A stretch of DNA of 64,000 nt from NCBI RefSeq assembly GCF_004335005.1, contig NZ_RQRT01000014.1, forward strand, positions 1 through 64,000. The letters are read 5' to 3'. Made by a program: the position numbers and the translations under genes. Positions 9,177-18,115 of the stretch are shown here, one piece after another. The notes beneath the pieces are model-generated. The model saw nothing but the letters and a program-made list of their open reading frames with translations, did no database searches and was not told where the DNA came from. Source of the DNA: Paracoccus nototheniae. GTDB taxonomy: Bacteria; Pseudomonadota; Alphaproteobacteria; Rhodobacterales; Rhodobacteraceae. Position 1 is the first letter of the stretch. Each line of letters begins with the position of its first letter.

Positions 9177-11072
9177 TTGGGCAATGCACGCAACTTCGCC
9201 TTCTGGGTGGTTCTGTTCCTGATGATTTTGGCTCTGTTCAACCTGTTCAGTGACGGGTCGGGCGCCATGAACAGCCGCCAGATCAGCTATTCCGACTTCA
9301 TCCAGCGCGTGCAGAACGATCAGGTCACCGCCGTGACAATCGACGGCGAGGATGTCGCGATCACCGCAGTGGACGGCCAGCAATACGCCACCGTCCGCCC
9401 GATGGGCGAGGATATCAGTGACCGGCTGATCCAGCAGGGCGTCGACGTCCGCGTCGTCAAGCAGCAAAGCAGCGGCCTGATGTCCATGCTGGGCGTCTGG
9501 CTGCCCTTCATCCTGCTGATTGGGGTGTGGATCTTCTTCATGAACCGCATGCAGGGCGGCGGAAAGGGCGGCGCGATGGGCTTTGGCAAGTCCAAGGCCA
9601 AGCTTTTGACCGAAAAGCATGGCCGCGTGACCTTTGATGATGTCGCCGGCATCGACGAGGCCAAGGAAGAGCTGGAAGAGATCGTCGAATTCCTGCGCAA
9701 TCCGCAGAAGTTCAGCCGTCTCGGCGGCAAGATCCCCAAGGGCGCGCTGCTGGTCGGCCCTCCGGGCACCGGCAAGACCCTGCTGGCCCGCGCCATCGCA
9801 GGCGAGGCGGGCGTGCCGTTCTTTACCATCTCGGGTTCTGACTTCGTCGAAATGTTCGTGGGCGTCGGCGCCTCCCGGGTTCGCGACATGTTCGAACAGG
9901 CCAAGAAATCCGCCCCCTGCATCCTGTTCATCGACGAGATCGATGCGGTGGGCCGTGCCCGTGGCGTCGGCATCGGCGGCGGCAATGACGAACGCGAACA
10001 GACCCTGAACCAGCTGCTGGTCGAGATGGACGGTTTCGAGGCCAATGAAGGCATCATCATCATCGCCGCGACCAACCGCAAGGACGTGCTGGACCCGGCG
10101 CTGTTGCGTCCGGGCCGCTTCGACCGCCAGATCCATGTGCCCAATCCCGACATCAAGGGCCGCGAAAAGATCCTGTCTGTGCATTCGCGCAAGGTGCCGG
10201 TCGGCCCCGATGTCGATCTGCGCCTGATCGCGCGCGGCACACCCGGCTTTTCGGGCGCCGATCTGATGAACCTGGTGAACGAGGCCGCGCTGACCGCTGC
10301 CCGCATCGGTCGCCGCTTTGTCAGCATGGCCGATTTCGAAAGCGCCAAGGACAAGGTGATGCTGGGCGTGGAACGCCGCTCTCTGGTGCTGACGCCCGAG
10401 CAAAAGGAAAAGACCGCCTATCACGAGGCAGGCCATGCCGTGGTCGGCCTGTCGCTGCCCAAATGCGATCCGGTCTACAAGGCGACCATCATCCCGCGCG
10501 GCGGCGCGCTTGGCATGGTCGTCAGCCTGCCCGAGATGGATCGTCTGAATTTCCATAAGGACGAGGCCAAGCAAAAGATCACCATGACCATGGCCGGCAA
10601 GGCCGCCGAGATCATCAAATACGGTGAAGAAGGCGTGTCGAACGGCCCCGCAGGCGATATCCAGCAGGCCAGCGCGCTGGCCCGTGCGATGGTCATGCGG
10701 TGGGGCATGTCGGACAAGGTCGGCGCGGTCGACTATGCCGAGGCGCACGAGGGCTATAACGGCAGCACCGGCGGCTTCTCGGTCTCGGCGGCGACCAAGG
10801 AACTGATCGAACAAGAGGTCCGCGACCTGATCGAAGAGGGCTATCGCGAGGCATATCGCATCCTGATCGAAAAAGAGGTCGAATTCGAACGCATGGCCCG
10901 TGGCCTGCTGGAATACGAGACCCTCACCGGCGAGGAAATCGCCCGCATCCTGCGCGGCGACGCGCTGGACGGCGGCGATGACGACACCCCGCCCAGCCTG
11001 ATCCCGGCAGTCACCGCGATCCCCAAGGCAGGCGCCCCCGCCGCCCCCGGAGGCGATCCGGCCCCGGCGTGA
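9177..11072 (+). CDS. ftsH: ATP-dependent zinc metalloprotease FtsH
   Basis: Membrane-bound AAA+ protease that degrades misfolded membrane proteins and regulators such as sigma-32. Two membrane helices (about residues 7-23 and 103-122) flank a periplasmic domain; Walker A GPPGTGKT is at 194-201, and the zinc site HEAGH at 416-420. The start is a TTG at 9177: GGAGGA at 9164-9169 is well placed and the resulting N-terminus [17 protein letters not shown] fits the family. A terminator follows the gene. The last 30 residues are Pro/Ala-rich. Confidence 0.96.
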   Translation: MGNARNFAFWVVLFLMILALFNLFSDGSGAMNSRQISYSDFIQRVQNDQVTAVTIDGEDVAITAVDGQQYATVRPMGEDISDRLIQQGVDVRVVKQQSSGLMSMLGVWLPFILLIGVWIFFMNRMQGGGKGGAMGFGKSKAKLLTEKHGRVTFDDVAGIDEAKEELEEIVEFLRNPQKFSRLGGKIPKGALLVGPPGTGKTLLARAIAGEAGVPFFTISGSDFVEMFVGVGASRVRDMFEQAKKSAPCILFIDEIDAVGRARGVGIGGGNDEREQTLNQLLVEMDGFEANEGIIIIAATNRKDVLDPALLRPGRFDRQIHVPNPDIKGREKILSVHSRKVPVGPDVDLRLIARGTPGFSGADLMNLVNEAALTAARIGRRFVSMADFESAKDKVMLGVERRSLVLTPEQKEKTAYHEAGHAVVGLSLPKCDPVYKATIIPRGGALGMVVSLPEMDRLNFHKDEAKQKITMTMAGKAAEIIKYGEEGVSNGPAGDIQQASALARAMVMRWGMSDKVGAVDYAEAHEGYNGSTGGFSVSAATKELIEQEVRDLIEEGYREAYRILIEKEVEFERMARGLLEYETLTGEEIARILRGDALDGGDDDTPPSLIPAVTAIPKAGAPAAPGGDPAPA

Positions 11073-11096
11073 CCGCCGCCATCTGATCCACCTGAA

Positions 11097-11124
11097 AACC
11101 CCGGTCCCTTGGGCCGGGGTTTTT
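11097..11124 (+). terminator. Rho-independent terminator after ftsH
   Basis: AAACCCCGG and CCGGGGTTT form a 9-bp stem around the loop TCCCTTGGG, followed by TTGC. It lies 24 bases after the ftsH stop, so it closes the tol-tilS-ftsH run. Confidence 0.88.
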
Positions 11125-11347
11125 GCATGTCTGCCCGGCAAGGGTGGCCCATCGCCACATGGCCAAGTTGCAGGCAGGATGCATCAGCTGGACGACTTGC
11201 ATACATGTAAACTAGGCGGCAGCGAGATTACGGGTTGTAAACTGAACTGTTTTAATTTTTTATGGGTTCTTGTTGCGCAAGCAAGTTGCACAGGATGCAA
11301 GTTGTCGGATGCGCGTGAAAGCGACCGGAATAGATTGATCTGATCTG
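11125..11347 (+). promoter_or_regulatory. Intergenic region before the MarR gene with repeated GCAAGTTG motifs
   Basis: This AT-richer gap holds two imperfect direct repeats, CAAGTTGCA then AGGATGCA with a variable centre, at 11164-11183 and 11282-11299. GCAAGTTG occurs exactly at 11281-11288 and 11297-11304, 16 bases apart, and an inverted GACTTGC is near 11194. The copies close to the start of the regulator gene are candidate operators for autoregulation. A clear -35/-10 pair was not identified. Confidence 0.4.
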
Positions 11348-11797
11348 ATGAGAGACGCCCCCGACCTGCCCAAACTGACGGAGCTGGACGCCATGCTTTG
11401 CTTTGACGCCTATGCGGTCAATCTTGCCTTTGGCCGGATCTACAAGGCGTTGCTGGACCCTCTGGGGATCACCTATCCGCAGTTTCTGGTCCTGCTGACG
11501 CTGTGGGCGCAGGACAGCCAAAGCGTCGGGGCCCTGGGCGACCATCTTGGTCTGGACAGCAGCACCCTGACCCCGCTGATCAAGCGGCTTGGGGCGGCGG
11601 ACCTGGTGACCCGCCAGCGCGACGCCCGCGACGAACGCCGCGTCATCGTGTCGCTGACGCCGCGCGGGCATGCCCTGCAGGCCAAGACCGATCATGTGCG
11701 CGGCAGCGTCAACCGCGCCACGGGCCTGTCCGAGGCCGAACAGCTGCAGCTGCGCGATCTGCTGCAGCGCACAAGATCCGGCCTTCTGCAGTCCTGA
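11348..11797 (+). CDS. MarR family regulator, OhrR-like
   Basis: Winged-helix repressor of 149 residues. The N-terminal block LCFDAYAVNLAFGRIYKALLDPLG, followed by TYPQFLVLLTLW, matches the OhrR group, and Cys18 is in the place of the peroxide-sensing cysteine of OhrR. The DNA-binding helices lie around residues 60-100 (LGLDSSTLTPLIKRL, DARDERRVIVSLT). OhrR proteins control the organic hydroperoxide resistance gene ohr, but no ohr is next to it here; the following gene is a chorismate mutase. The family is certain, the peroxide role is inference. Confidence 0.85.
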   Translation: MRDAPDLPKLTELDAMLCFDAYAVNLAFGRIYKALLDPLGITYPQFLVLLTLWAQDSQSVGALGDHLGLDSSTLTPLIKRLGAADLVTRQRDARDERRVIVSLTPRGHALQAKTDHVRGSVNRATGLSEAEQLQLRDLLQRTRSGLLQS

Positions 11798-11852
11798 ACC
11801 GGGCTTCGCAGGGCTTGCGATTCGCCCGTCCCCGGTGCATGGGACAGACACG

Positions 11853-12155
11853 ATGACACGGATCCAAGACATACCCGACATGGCCGCGCTGCGGACCGAA
11901 ATCGACGCGGTGGACGCGCAGCTGATGGCGCTGCTGGCCCGCCGCCATGCGCTGATCGACCGCGCCGCCCAGATTAAATCCGGAAACGGCCTGCCTGCCC
12001 GGATCGAGGCACGCGTCGAAGAGGTCGTGGCCAATATCCGCGACCATGCGCGCGGCCACGGGCTGGATCCCGATCTCTATGACCGGCTGTGGCGCCAGCT
12101 GATCGAGGCCGCCATCGCCCAGGAAGAGCGTCAGCTGAACAAGGATCGCCCATGA
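11853..12155 (+). CDS. Chorismate mutase, AroQ type (first of two)
   Basis: A small all-helical chorismate mutase (100 residues) that rearranges chorismate to prephenate for Phe/Tyr synthesis. The N-terminal helix [30 protein letters not shown] has the AroQ pattern, with Arg and Lys residues placed as in the active site, and the C-terminal [18 protein letters not shown] matches the last helix. Start ATG 11853 comes 55 bases after the MarR gene; the stop overlaps the folD ATG (ATGA). A second AroQ-type gene lies at 41870-42178. PchB-like isochorismate pyruvate-lyase is an alternative with the same fold. Confidence 0.85.
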   Translation: MTRIQDIPDMAALRTEIDAVDAQLMALLARRHALIDRAAQIKSGNGLPARIEARVEEVVANIRDHARGHGLDPDLYDRLWRQLIEAAIAQEERQLNKDRP

Positions 12156-13027
12156 CTGCCCGGATACTTGACGGCAAGGCCTTTGCCGCCCGCCTGCGCT
12201 CGCGCATTGCTACCCATGTCGCGGATCTGGCCGGGCAGGGCATCACCCCCGGCCTTGCCGTGGTGCTGGTGGGCGACGATGCCGCCAGTCAGGTCTATGT
12301 CCGCTCCAAGGGGCGCATGACGCGCGAGGTCGGGATGACCTCATTCGAACATCGCCTGCCCGCGACGACATCGCAGGATGCGCTGCTGGCGCTGGTCGCA
12401 CAGCTGAATGCCGATCCGGCGGTGAATGGCATTCTGGTTCAGCTGCCGCTGCCCGCCGGTCTGGACGAGGCTGCGGTGATCAATGCGATCGCGCCGGAAA
12501 AGGATGTGGACGGCTTCCACATCCTGAATGCGGGGCGGCTGGCCGTCGGGCAAAAGGCGATGGTGCCCTGCACCCCGCTTGGCTGCCTGATGCTGCTGCG
12601 TGATCATCTGGGCAGTCTGTCGGGCCTGAATGCGGTCGTGATCGGGCGCAGCAATATCGTCGGCAAGCCGATGGCCCAGCTGCTGCTGCGCGACAGCGCG
12701 ACGGTGACGATCGCCCATTCCCGCACCAGCGATCTGCCCGCGCTGTGCCGCACCGCCGATATTCTGGTCGCGGCGGTGGGTCGTCCGGGCTTTGTTCAGG
12801 GCGACTGGATCAAGCCGGGCGCGACCGTCATCGATGTGGGGATCAACCGGACGGAAGACGGGCTGGTCGGGGATGTCGATCAGGCGCAGGCCCTGCAGGT
12901 CGCGGGCGCTTTGACCCCGGTGCCGGGCGGCGTCGGTCCGATGACCATCGCCTGCCTGCTGGCCAATACGCTGACCGCGACCCTGCGCGTGAACGGCCTG
13001 CCCGACCCCGAAGGTCTGACGCCCTAG
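12152..13027 (+). CDS. folD: Bifunctional methylenetetrahydrofolate dehydrogenase/cyclohydrolase FolD
   Basis: FolD interconverts 5,10-methylene-, methenyl- and 10-formyl-tetrahydrofolate with NADP. The 291-residue protein shows the signatures [23 protein letters not shown], the Rossmann stretch [17 protein letters not shown] and [11 protein letters not shown]. The catalytic Lys lies in YVRSKGR near residue 54. It starts inside the stop of the chorismate mutase and ends overlapping the stop of the convergent gene on the minus strand by four bases (CTAG). Confidence 0.96.
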   Translation: MTARILDGKAFAARLRSRIATHVADLAGQGITPGLAVVLVGDDAASQVYVRSKGRMTREVGMTSFEHRLPATTSQDALLALVAQLNADPAVNGILVQLPLPAGLDEAAVINAIAPEKDVDGFHILNAGRLAVGQKAMVPCTPLGCLMLLRDHLGSLSGLNAVVIGRSNIVGKPMAQLLLRDSATVTIAHSRTSDLPALCRTADILVAAVGRPGFVQGDWIKPGATVIDVGINRTEDGLVGDVDQAQALQVAGALTPVPGGVGPMTIACLLANTLTATLRVNGLPDPEGLTP

Positions 13028-13623
13028 GCCTGCGTTTGGGCGGCCACCCGCGCCGCCAGCCGCAGCGCATGGGTGGGCTGGGTGGTCGCCACCGGCAGAA
13101 CCGGATCATACGCCGCCCGGATTACCCCGGCCAGTTGCGAAGACGGCGTGACCTCGGCCGCAAAGGTCAGCGCCGATTGCATCGTCACCCGCTCGGCCAG
13201 ACCGCCGGGATGCGCCTCCGCCAAAGCCCCGCCCATGTTCAGAAAGCTGAGGCAGGCGCGGATCCCGCCCTCGGCATCGAACCGAAACAGCCGGTATTGA
13301 TCCGCCCCGTCCCGCGCCAGCCGCTCGGGCAGGTCCGGAACCCCGGTCAGCCGGTCCAGATCCGGCACGCCCGACAGTTCCGACCAGTCCCGCACAAAGA
13401 ACAGCATCAGATTGGCCACCATTTCGGGATCGGCCTCGGTCACCGGATGGCGCGCATGGGCAAAGCCCGCGCGCAGGGCGCCCCGAAAGATGTCCAGACT
13501 GCCATCCGCCAGACCAAAGACCACAGGCGCCACCGGCCGCCCCCATCTGGCACAGAGGAAACTGCCATCGGGCCTGGTGAACATCGCTTCGATCGCCGCC
13601 GCGTCCATCCGCATGCCTTTCAT
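13024..13623 (-). CDS. Conserved protein of unknown function
   Basis: A 199-residue product that I do not recognise. It has no signal peptide or membrane segment. Visible features are an N-terminal [22 protein letters not shown], a conserved-looking core [20 protein letters not shown], and a mixed alpha/beta middle with several Trp/Phe residues. Codon use and GC content match the neighbours, so it is probably a real gene. Starts at 13623, 13614 and 13608 are all possible; the first ATG is the end of a dispersed repeat. It is convergent with folD and downstream of scoB on the same strand, but nothing indicates a shared task. Confidence 0.65.
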   Translation of the reverse strand: MKGMRMDAAAIEAMFTRPDGSFLCARWGRPVAPVVFGLADGSLDIFRGALRAGFAHARHPVTEADPEMVANLMLFFVRDWSELSGVPDLDRLTGVPDLPERLARDGADQYRLFRFDAEGGIRACLSFLNMGGALAEAHPGGLAERVTMQSALTFAAEVTPSSQLAGVIRAAYDPVLPVATTQPTHALRLAARVAAQTQA

Positions 13624-13684
13624 CTTGGTCCAAATATCCTGGGGGGAGGCGTCGGAACGACGACGGGGGGCAAGGCCCCCCGCC
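13621..13684. repeat. Dispersed palindromic repeat, copy A
   Basis: Diverged copy of a family found five times in this window: a core CATCTTGG, then AAATATCCT and a G run, followed by a G6/C6 hairpin around CAAGG at 13665-13681. Relative to the neighbouring minus-strand genes this copy is in the opposite orientation to the others, and its CAT supplies the ATG of the downstream unknown gene. Confidence 0.65.
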
Positions 13685-13707
13685 GACCCCACCGCCTGAC
13701 GCCGTGT

Positions 13708-14346
13708 TCAGACGATGGTCGCCTCGGTCGCGGCCCGCAATTCGTCCTCGGACACGCCCTCGGCCAGTTCGACGATCGTCAGCCCGCCGGGCACCACATC
13801 CAGCACACCCAGATTGGTGATGATCCGGTCGACCACGGCCTTGCCGGTCAGCGGCAGGGTACAGGCGCGCAGCACCTTGGATTCCCCTGCCTTGTTGGTG
13901 TGATCCATGACCACGATCACCCGGCCCACACCGGCGACCAGATCCATCGCGCCGCCCATGCCCTTGACCAGCTTGCCGGGGATCATCCAGTTGGCCAGAT
14001 CGCCGTCCTCGCTGACCTCCATCGCGCCCAGAATGGCGGCGGCGATCTTGCCGCCGCGGATCATCCCGAAACTGGTCGCGCTGTCGAAATAGGCGGTGCG
14101 CGACAGCTCGGTGATGGTCTGCTTGCCGGCGTTGATCAGGTCGGGATCCTCGTCGCCCTCGAAGGGAAACGGCCCCATCCCCAGCATGCCGTTTTCAGAC
14201 TGCAGGGTGATGTCCTTGTCGCCGACATAATTGGCCACCAGCGTCGGAATGCCGATGCCCAGATTCACATACCAGCCGTCTTCCAGTTCCTCGGCCGCGC
14301 GGGCGGCCATACGGTTGCGGTCCCAGCCCTTGATATCGGCAGCCAT
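13708..14346 (-). CDS. scoB: 3-oxoacid CoA-transferase subunit B
   Basis: Beta subunit of succinyl-CoA:3-ketoacid CoA-transferase, which activates acetoacetate with CoA from succinyl-CoA. The family motif [10 protein letters not shown] holds the catalytic glutamate, near residue 50, and [11 protein letters not shown]-like sequence ([10 protein letters not shown]) lies near 28-37. Length of 212 residues is normal. The ATG overlaps the scoA stop by one base (TGATG); a GTG one codon earlier is also possible. Acetoacetate use fits polyhydroxybutyrate turnover in this group, but the substrate is not proved by sequence. Confidence 0.92.
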   Translation of the reverse strand: MAADIKGWDRNRMAARAAEELEDGWYVNLGIGIPTLVANYVGDKDITLQSENGMLGMGPFPFEGDEDPDLINAGKQTITELSRTAYFDSATSFGMIRGGKIAAAILGAMEVSEDGDLANWMIPGKLVKGMGGAMDLVAGVGRVIVVMDHTNKAGESKVLRACTLPLTGKAVVDRIITNLGVLDVVPGGLTIVELAEGVSEDELRAATEATIV

Positions 14347-15050
14347 CACGCGGTCTCCCTCTTGCGGGTGGTGCGCTGTTCGATGCGCTTCTCATGCGTT
14401 CCCTGAACGATCCGGTGCACATAGATGCCGGGCAGGTGGATCATGTCGGGGTCCAGACTGCCGCGCGGCACGATCTCTTCGACCTCGGCCACGCAGACCT
14501 TGCCGCACATCGCCGCCGGAGGGTTGAAGTTGCGCGCCGTCTTGCGAAACACCAGATTGCCGGTGTCATCGGCCTTCCAAGCCTTGACGATGGACAGGTC
14601 GGCGACGATCCCGCGTTCCAGAACATAGTCCTGCCCGTCGAAATTCTTGACCTCTTTCCCCTCGGCGATGACGGTGCCAACGCCGGTCTTGGTATAGAAA
14701 CCGGGGATCCCCGCGCCGCCCGCGCGCATGCGTTCGGCCAGAGTGCCCTGAGGGTTGAACTCCAGCTCCAGCTCGCCCGACAGATATTGCCGCATGAATT
14801 CGGCATTTTCGCCGACATAGCTGCTCAGCATCTTGGCGATCTGGCGCGTTTCCAGCAGCTTGCCCAGACCGAACCCGTCCACGCCGCAATTGTTGCTGGC
14901 GATGGTCAGCTGCTTGACGCCGCTGTCGACCAGCGCATCGATCAGCAGCTCGGGGATGCCGCACAAGCCGAACCCCCCCGCAGCAATGAACATCCCATCG
15001 TGCAAAAGCCCGTCCAAGGCCTCGCCCGCCGTTCCATAGACCTTCTGCAT
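14346..15050 (-). CDS. scoA: 3-oxoacid CoA-transferase subunit A
   Basis: Alpha subunit of the same CoA-transferase. The 234-residue protein has the glycine-rich signature [16 protein letters not shown] at about residues 19-34 and [15 protein letters not shown] later. The frame is open upstream to 15101, but the ATG at 15050 has a strong ribosome binding site (GGGAGGG) and gives the usual N-terminus [15 protein letters not shown]. It is first in a two-gene operon with scoB. Confidence 0.93.
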   Translation of the reverse strand: MQKVYGTAGEALDGLLHDGMFIAAGGFGLCGIPELLIDALVDSGVKQLTIASNNCGVDGFGLGKLLETRQIAKMLSSYVGENAEFMRQYLSGELELEFNPQGTLAERMRAGGAGIPGFYTKTGVGTVIAEGKEVKNFDGQDYVLERGIVADLSIVKAWKADDTGNLVFRKTARNFNPPAAMCGKVCVAEVEEIVPRGSLDPDMIHLPGIYVHRIVQGTHEKRIEQRTTRKRETA

Positions 15051-15158
15051 CGGCCCTCCCGCCCTCAGATCCCGTGATGGGCCAAGTTGTTGCCCGCTCA
15101 CCTGCCCGTGTCAATCGCAGCCGAGGATGTTAGCGCAAAAACCGTGATCACACTTGGC

Positions 15159-17948
15159 TCAGTCCTCGGCGGGTTTGGCCGCCGGCTTTTTTGTGGCGGG
15201 TTTTTTGGCAGTCGCAGCCTTGGTGTTTGCAGCCTTGGTTGTCCCAGTCTTGGCGGTTGTCTTCTTGGCGGCAGCGGTCTTGGTCGCCGCAGGCTTGGTG
15301 GTGGCCTTTGTCGTTTTGGCGGCGGATTTCGCCGCTGGTTTCTTTGCGGCGGGCTTCTTTGCCCCTTTTGCGGGCGATTTTGCGGCCTTGGCGGCGATCA
15401 GCTCCAGCGCCTGTTCGACGGTCAGATCCTCGGGCGTCACATCGCGGGGCAGGGTGGCGTTCACCTTGGACCATTTGACGTAAGGACCGTATTTGCCGCC
15501 CATCACCTGGATCGGCCCGCCATCAGGATGATCGCCCATCTCGCGCAGCGGCGCCGCAGCCGCGCCGCGCCCGCCCCTGACCTGCTTGGCGGCCAAAACC
15601 TCGACCGCGCGGTTCATGCCGATGGTAAACACCTCGTCCACATCCGCGATATTGGCATATTTCGAGCCATGTTTGACATAGGGGCCAAAGCGCCCGATCC
15701 CGGCCTCGATCAGCACGCCATCCTCGGGATGCGGGCCGACGGGACGGGGCAGGGACAAAAGCTGCACCGCCTGTTCCAGATCCAGTGTTGCCGCGTCCCA
15801 GCCCTTGGGGATCGAGGCGCGGGGCGGCTTGGGCGCCTCTTCCGTGGCCTCGCCGCGCTGGACATAGGGACCGAACCGCCCGGTCTTAAGGCTGATCTGG
15901 TCCTCCGCATCCATTCCAAGCACATGGTCGCCCACCGGCTCCTCGCCGTCGGGCGCCGACAGGGGGCGGGTATAGCGGCATTCGGGATAGTTCGTGCAGC
16001 CGATGAAGGCGCCGCCCGACCGCGCGGTCTTGAGGTTCAGCCGCCCCGCCCCGCAGAGCGGGCAGATCCGCGGATCGCCACCATCCGCGCGCGGCGGATA
16101 CAGATGCGGGGCCAGCGCGTCGTCGATCGCCTCCAGCACCTCGGTGATGCGCAGTTCGGACGTGCCTTCCAACGCTTTCGAAAATTCTTTCCAGAACCGC
16201 CCAAGAACCTCGCGCCACAGCCGGTCGCCCGCGCTGATCTCGTCCAGTTCGGTTTCCAGATCGGCGGTAAAGTCATAGCTGACATAGCGCGGAAAGTATT
16301 TCAGCAGAAAGATCGTGACCAGACGGCCCTTATCTTCGGGGATCAGGCGGTTCTTGTCCTTGCGGACATAATCGCGATCCTGAATCGTGGTCACGATGCT
16401 GGCATAGGTCGAGGGGCGGCCGATGCCCAGTTCTTCCATGCGCTTGACCATCGTCGCCTCGGTATAGCGCGGCGGCGGTTGGGTGAAATGCTGGCGCGCG
16501 GCTGCCTGCGCCGGGTCATCGATCAGCAATCCGGAGGCGGCGCGCTGGCCCTTGGGCGGCTGCGGCGCGGGGTCGGATTTCTCGGCCGCCTTGGCAAATT
16601 CCGTGTCGAAGGCATGGGCCACCAGTCGCGCGGCCTCGCCTTGGGTGATCGCGGGCAGGCGGGCGCTGTCCTCGCCCTCGTCATCGTCGCGGCCCTGATC
16701 GTAGACGCGCAGGAAGCCGTCGAACAGCATCACCTGACCATTGGCGCGCAGGCCAACCTGATCGTCGGGGCTGGCGATGTCCACCGTGGTGCGTTCCATC
16801 CGGGCGGCTTCCATCTGGCTGGCGATGGTGCGTTTCCAGATCAGATCATACAGCTTGCGCTGATCATCGGCGGTCAGCTTCAGCCGGTCCGGCGACATCA
16901 TCATGTCGGTGGGCCGGATGCACTCATGCGCCTCTTGCGCGTTCTTGGCCTTGTTCTTGTACATGCGCGGGCTTTTCGGCAGGTAGTTCTCGCCGAATTT
17001 GGCCTTGATCGCGTCGCGGGCGGCCATCACGGCCTCGGGCGCCATGTCGATGCCGTCGGTCCGCATATAGGTGATCAGCCCGGCCTCGTACAAACGCTGC
17101 GCCGCCGACATGCAGGCCTTGGCGCCCATGCCCAGCTTGCGGCTGGCCTCTTGCTGCAGGGTCGAGGTCATGAAGGGCGGCCAGGGATTGCGGCTGGCGG
17201 GCTTGGCCGCGACCGAGGCCACCTTCAGATCGCGGCTGGATACCGCGCTGAGCGCCATTGCCGCCTGTTCGGCGCTGGCCAGATCGAACCGTTCCAGCCG
17301 CTTGCCAGCCAGCGAGACGAGGGTCGCGTCATATTCCTCGCCACCGGGGGTGGCGAGGCGGGCATGGACGGACCAGTATTCGCGGGCCTTGAAGGCCTCG
17401 ATCTCCATCTCGCGGTCGACGATCAGGCGCAGGCAGACCGATTGCACGCGGCCGGCGGATTTGGCACCCGGCAGCTTGCGCCACAGGACCGGCGACAGGT
17501 TGAAGCCCACCAGATAATCCAGCGCGCGGCGTGCCAGATAGGCATCGACCAGCGGCTGATCGATCTGGCGGGGCTTTGCCATCGCCTCGGTCACGGCGGT
17601 CTTGGTGATCGCGTTGAAGGTGACGCGGCTGACATCGCTGCCCTTCTTCAGGGCGGGTTGCAGGGCGGCCAGCAGGTGCCAGCTGATCGCCTCGCCCTCG
17701 CGGTCGGGGTCGGTGGCCAGAATCAGCGTCTGGTCGTCCTTGAGCGCGTCCTTGATCGCCTTGAGATGCTTGCGACTGTCGGCCGCAATCTCCCATTTCA
17801 TGTCGAATTCATTGTCCGGATCGACGCTGCCATCCTTGGGCGGCAGGTCGCGGACATGGCCGAAACTGGCCAGCACGCGATAGTCGCCGCCGAGATATTT
17901 CTCGATCGTTTTGGCCTTGGCCGGGGATTCGACGACGACGACGGGCAT
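15159..17948 (-). CDS. topA: DNA topoisomerase I
   Basis: Type IA topoisomerase that relaxes negative supercoils. The Toprim domain starts at MPVVVVESPAKAKTIEKYLG and includes the acidic DPDREGEAISWHL; the nucleophilic tyrosine is in GLITYMRTDG (Tyr294 by position). One four-cysteine zinc ribbon (CPLCG then CTNYPEC) follows near residue 630, then several GRFGPYV C-terminal repeats. The last 75 residues are a Lys/Ala/Thr-rich histone H1-like tail, disordered and probably DNA-binding. The upstream frame is open but ATG 17948 gives the family start. Length is 929 residues. Confidence 0.96.
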   Translation of the reverse strand: MPVVVVESPAKAKTIEKYLGGDYRVLASFGHVRDLPPKDGSVDPDNEFDMKWEIAADSRKHLKAIKDALKDDQTLILATDPDREGEAISWHLLAALQPALKKGSDVSRVTFNAITKTAVTEAMAKPRQIDQPLVDAYLARRALDYLVGFNLSPVLWRKLPGAKSAGRVQSVCLRLIVDREMEIEAFKAREYWSVHARLATPGGEEYDATLVSLAGKRLERFDLASAEQAAMALSAVSSRDLKVASVAAKPASRNPWPPFMTSTLQQEASRKLGMGAKACMSAAQRLYEAGLITYMRTDGIDMAPEAVMAARDAIKAKFGENYLPKSPRMYKNKAKNAQEAHECIRPTDMMMSPDRLKLTADDQRKLYDLIWKRTIASQMEAARMERTTVDIASPDDQVGLRANGQVMLFDGFLRVYDQGRDDDEGEDSARLPAITQGEAARLVAHAFDTEFAKAAEKSDPAPQPPKGQRAASGLLIDDPAQAAARQHFTQPPPRYTEATMVKRMEELGIGRPSTYASIVTTIQDRDYVRKDKNRLIPEDKGRLVTIFLLKYFPRYVSYDFTADLETELDEISAGDRLWREVLGRFWKEFSKALEGTSELRITEVLEAIDDALAPHLYPPRADGGDPRICPLCGAGRLNLKTARSGGAFIGCTNYPECRYTRPLSAPDGEEPVGDHVLGMDAEDQISLKTGRFGPYVQRGEATEEAPKPPRASIPKGWDAATLDLEQAVQLLSLPRPVGPHPEDGVLIEAGIGRFGPYVKHGSKYANIADVDEVFTIGMNRAVEVLAAKQVRGGRGAAAAPLREMGDHPDGGPIQVMGGKYGPYVKWSKVNATLPRDVTPEDLTVEQALELIAAKAAKSPAKGAKKPAAKKPAAKSAAKTTKATTKPAATKTAAAKKTTAKTGTTKAANTKAATAKKPATKKPAAKPAED

Positions 17949-18034
17949 GGGAACCTCGGGCAACTGCAATGGGGCGGCAAGATGGGTGCCGTGGCGCGCC
18001 GTGTCAACGGGGGGTGTTGGTGGCAGAGGGGGCA

Positions 18035-18092
18035 GGGGGCGCTGCCCCCGTCGCGCGAGGCGCGACTCCCCCGGGATATTTGTGGACCAATG
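18035..18092. repeat. Dispersed palindromic repeat, copy B
   Basis: A diverged copy between dprA and topA. It has a GGGGGC/GCCCCC hairpin (18035-18049), a second hairpin GTCGCGC/GCGCGAC (18050-18066), then the core CCCCCGGGATATTTG ending at ACCAATG. It reads in the direction of the upstream gene dprA, like copies C, D and E. Confidence 0.6.
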
Positions 18093-18115
18093 CAGGGGTC
18101 GGGACGGTGCGGGGA

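Noticed and set aside
9147-11141. 664-codon open frame opposite ftsH
   Set aside because: Antisense shadow over a fully conserved gene; it also runs through the ftsH terminator.
12745-14406. 553-codon plus-strand frame over folD and scoB
   Set aside because: It crosses the convergent gene ends and the repeat element and has no family features.
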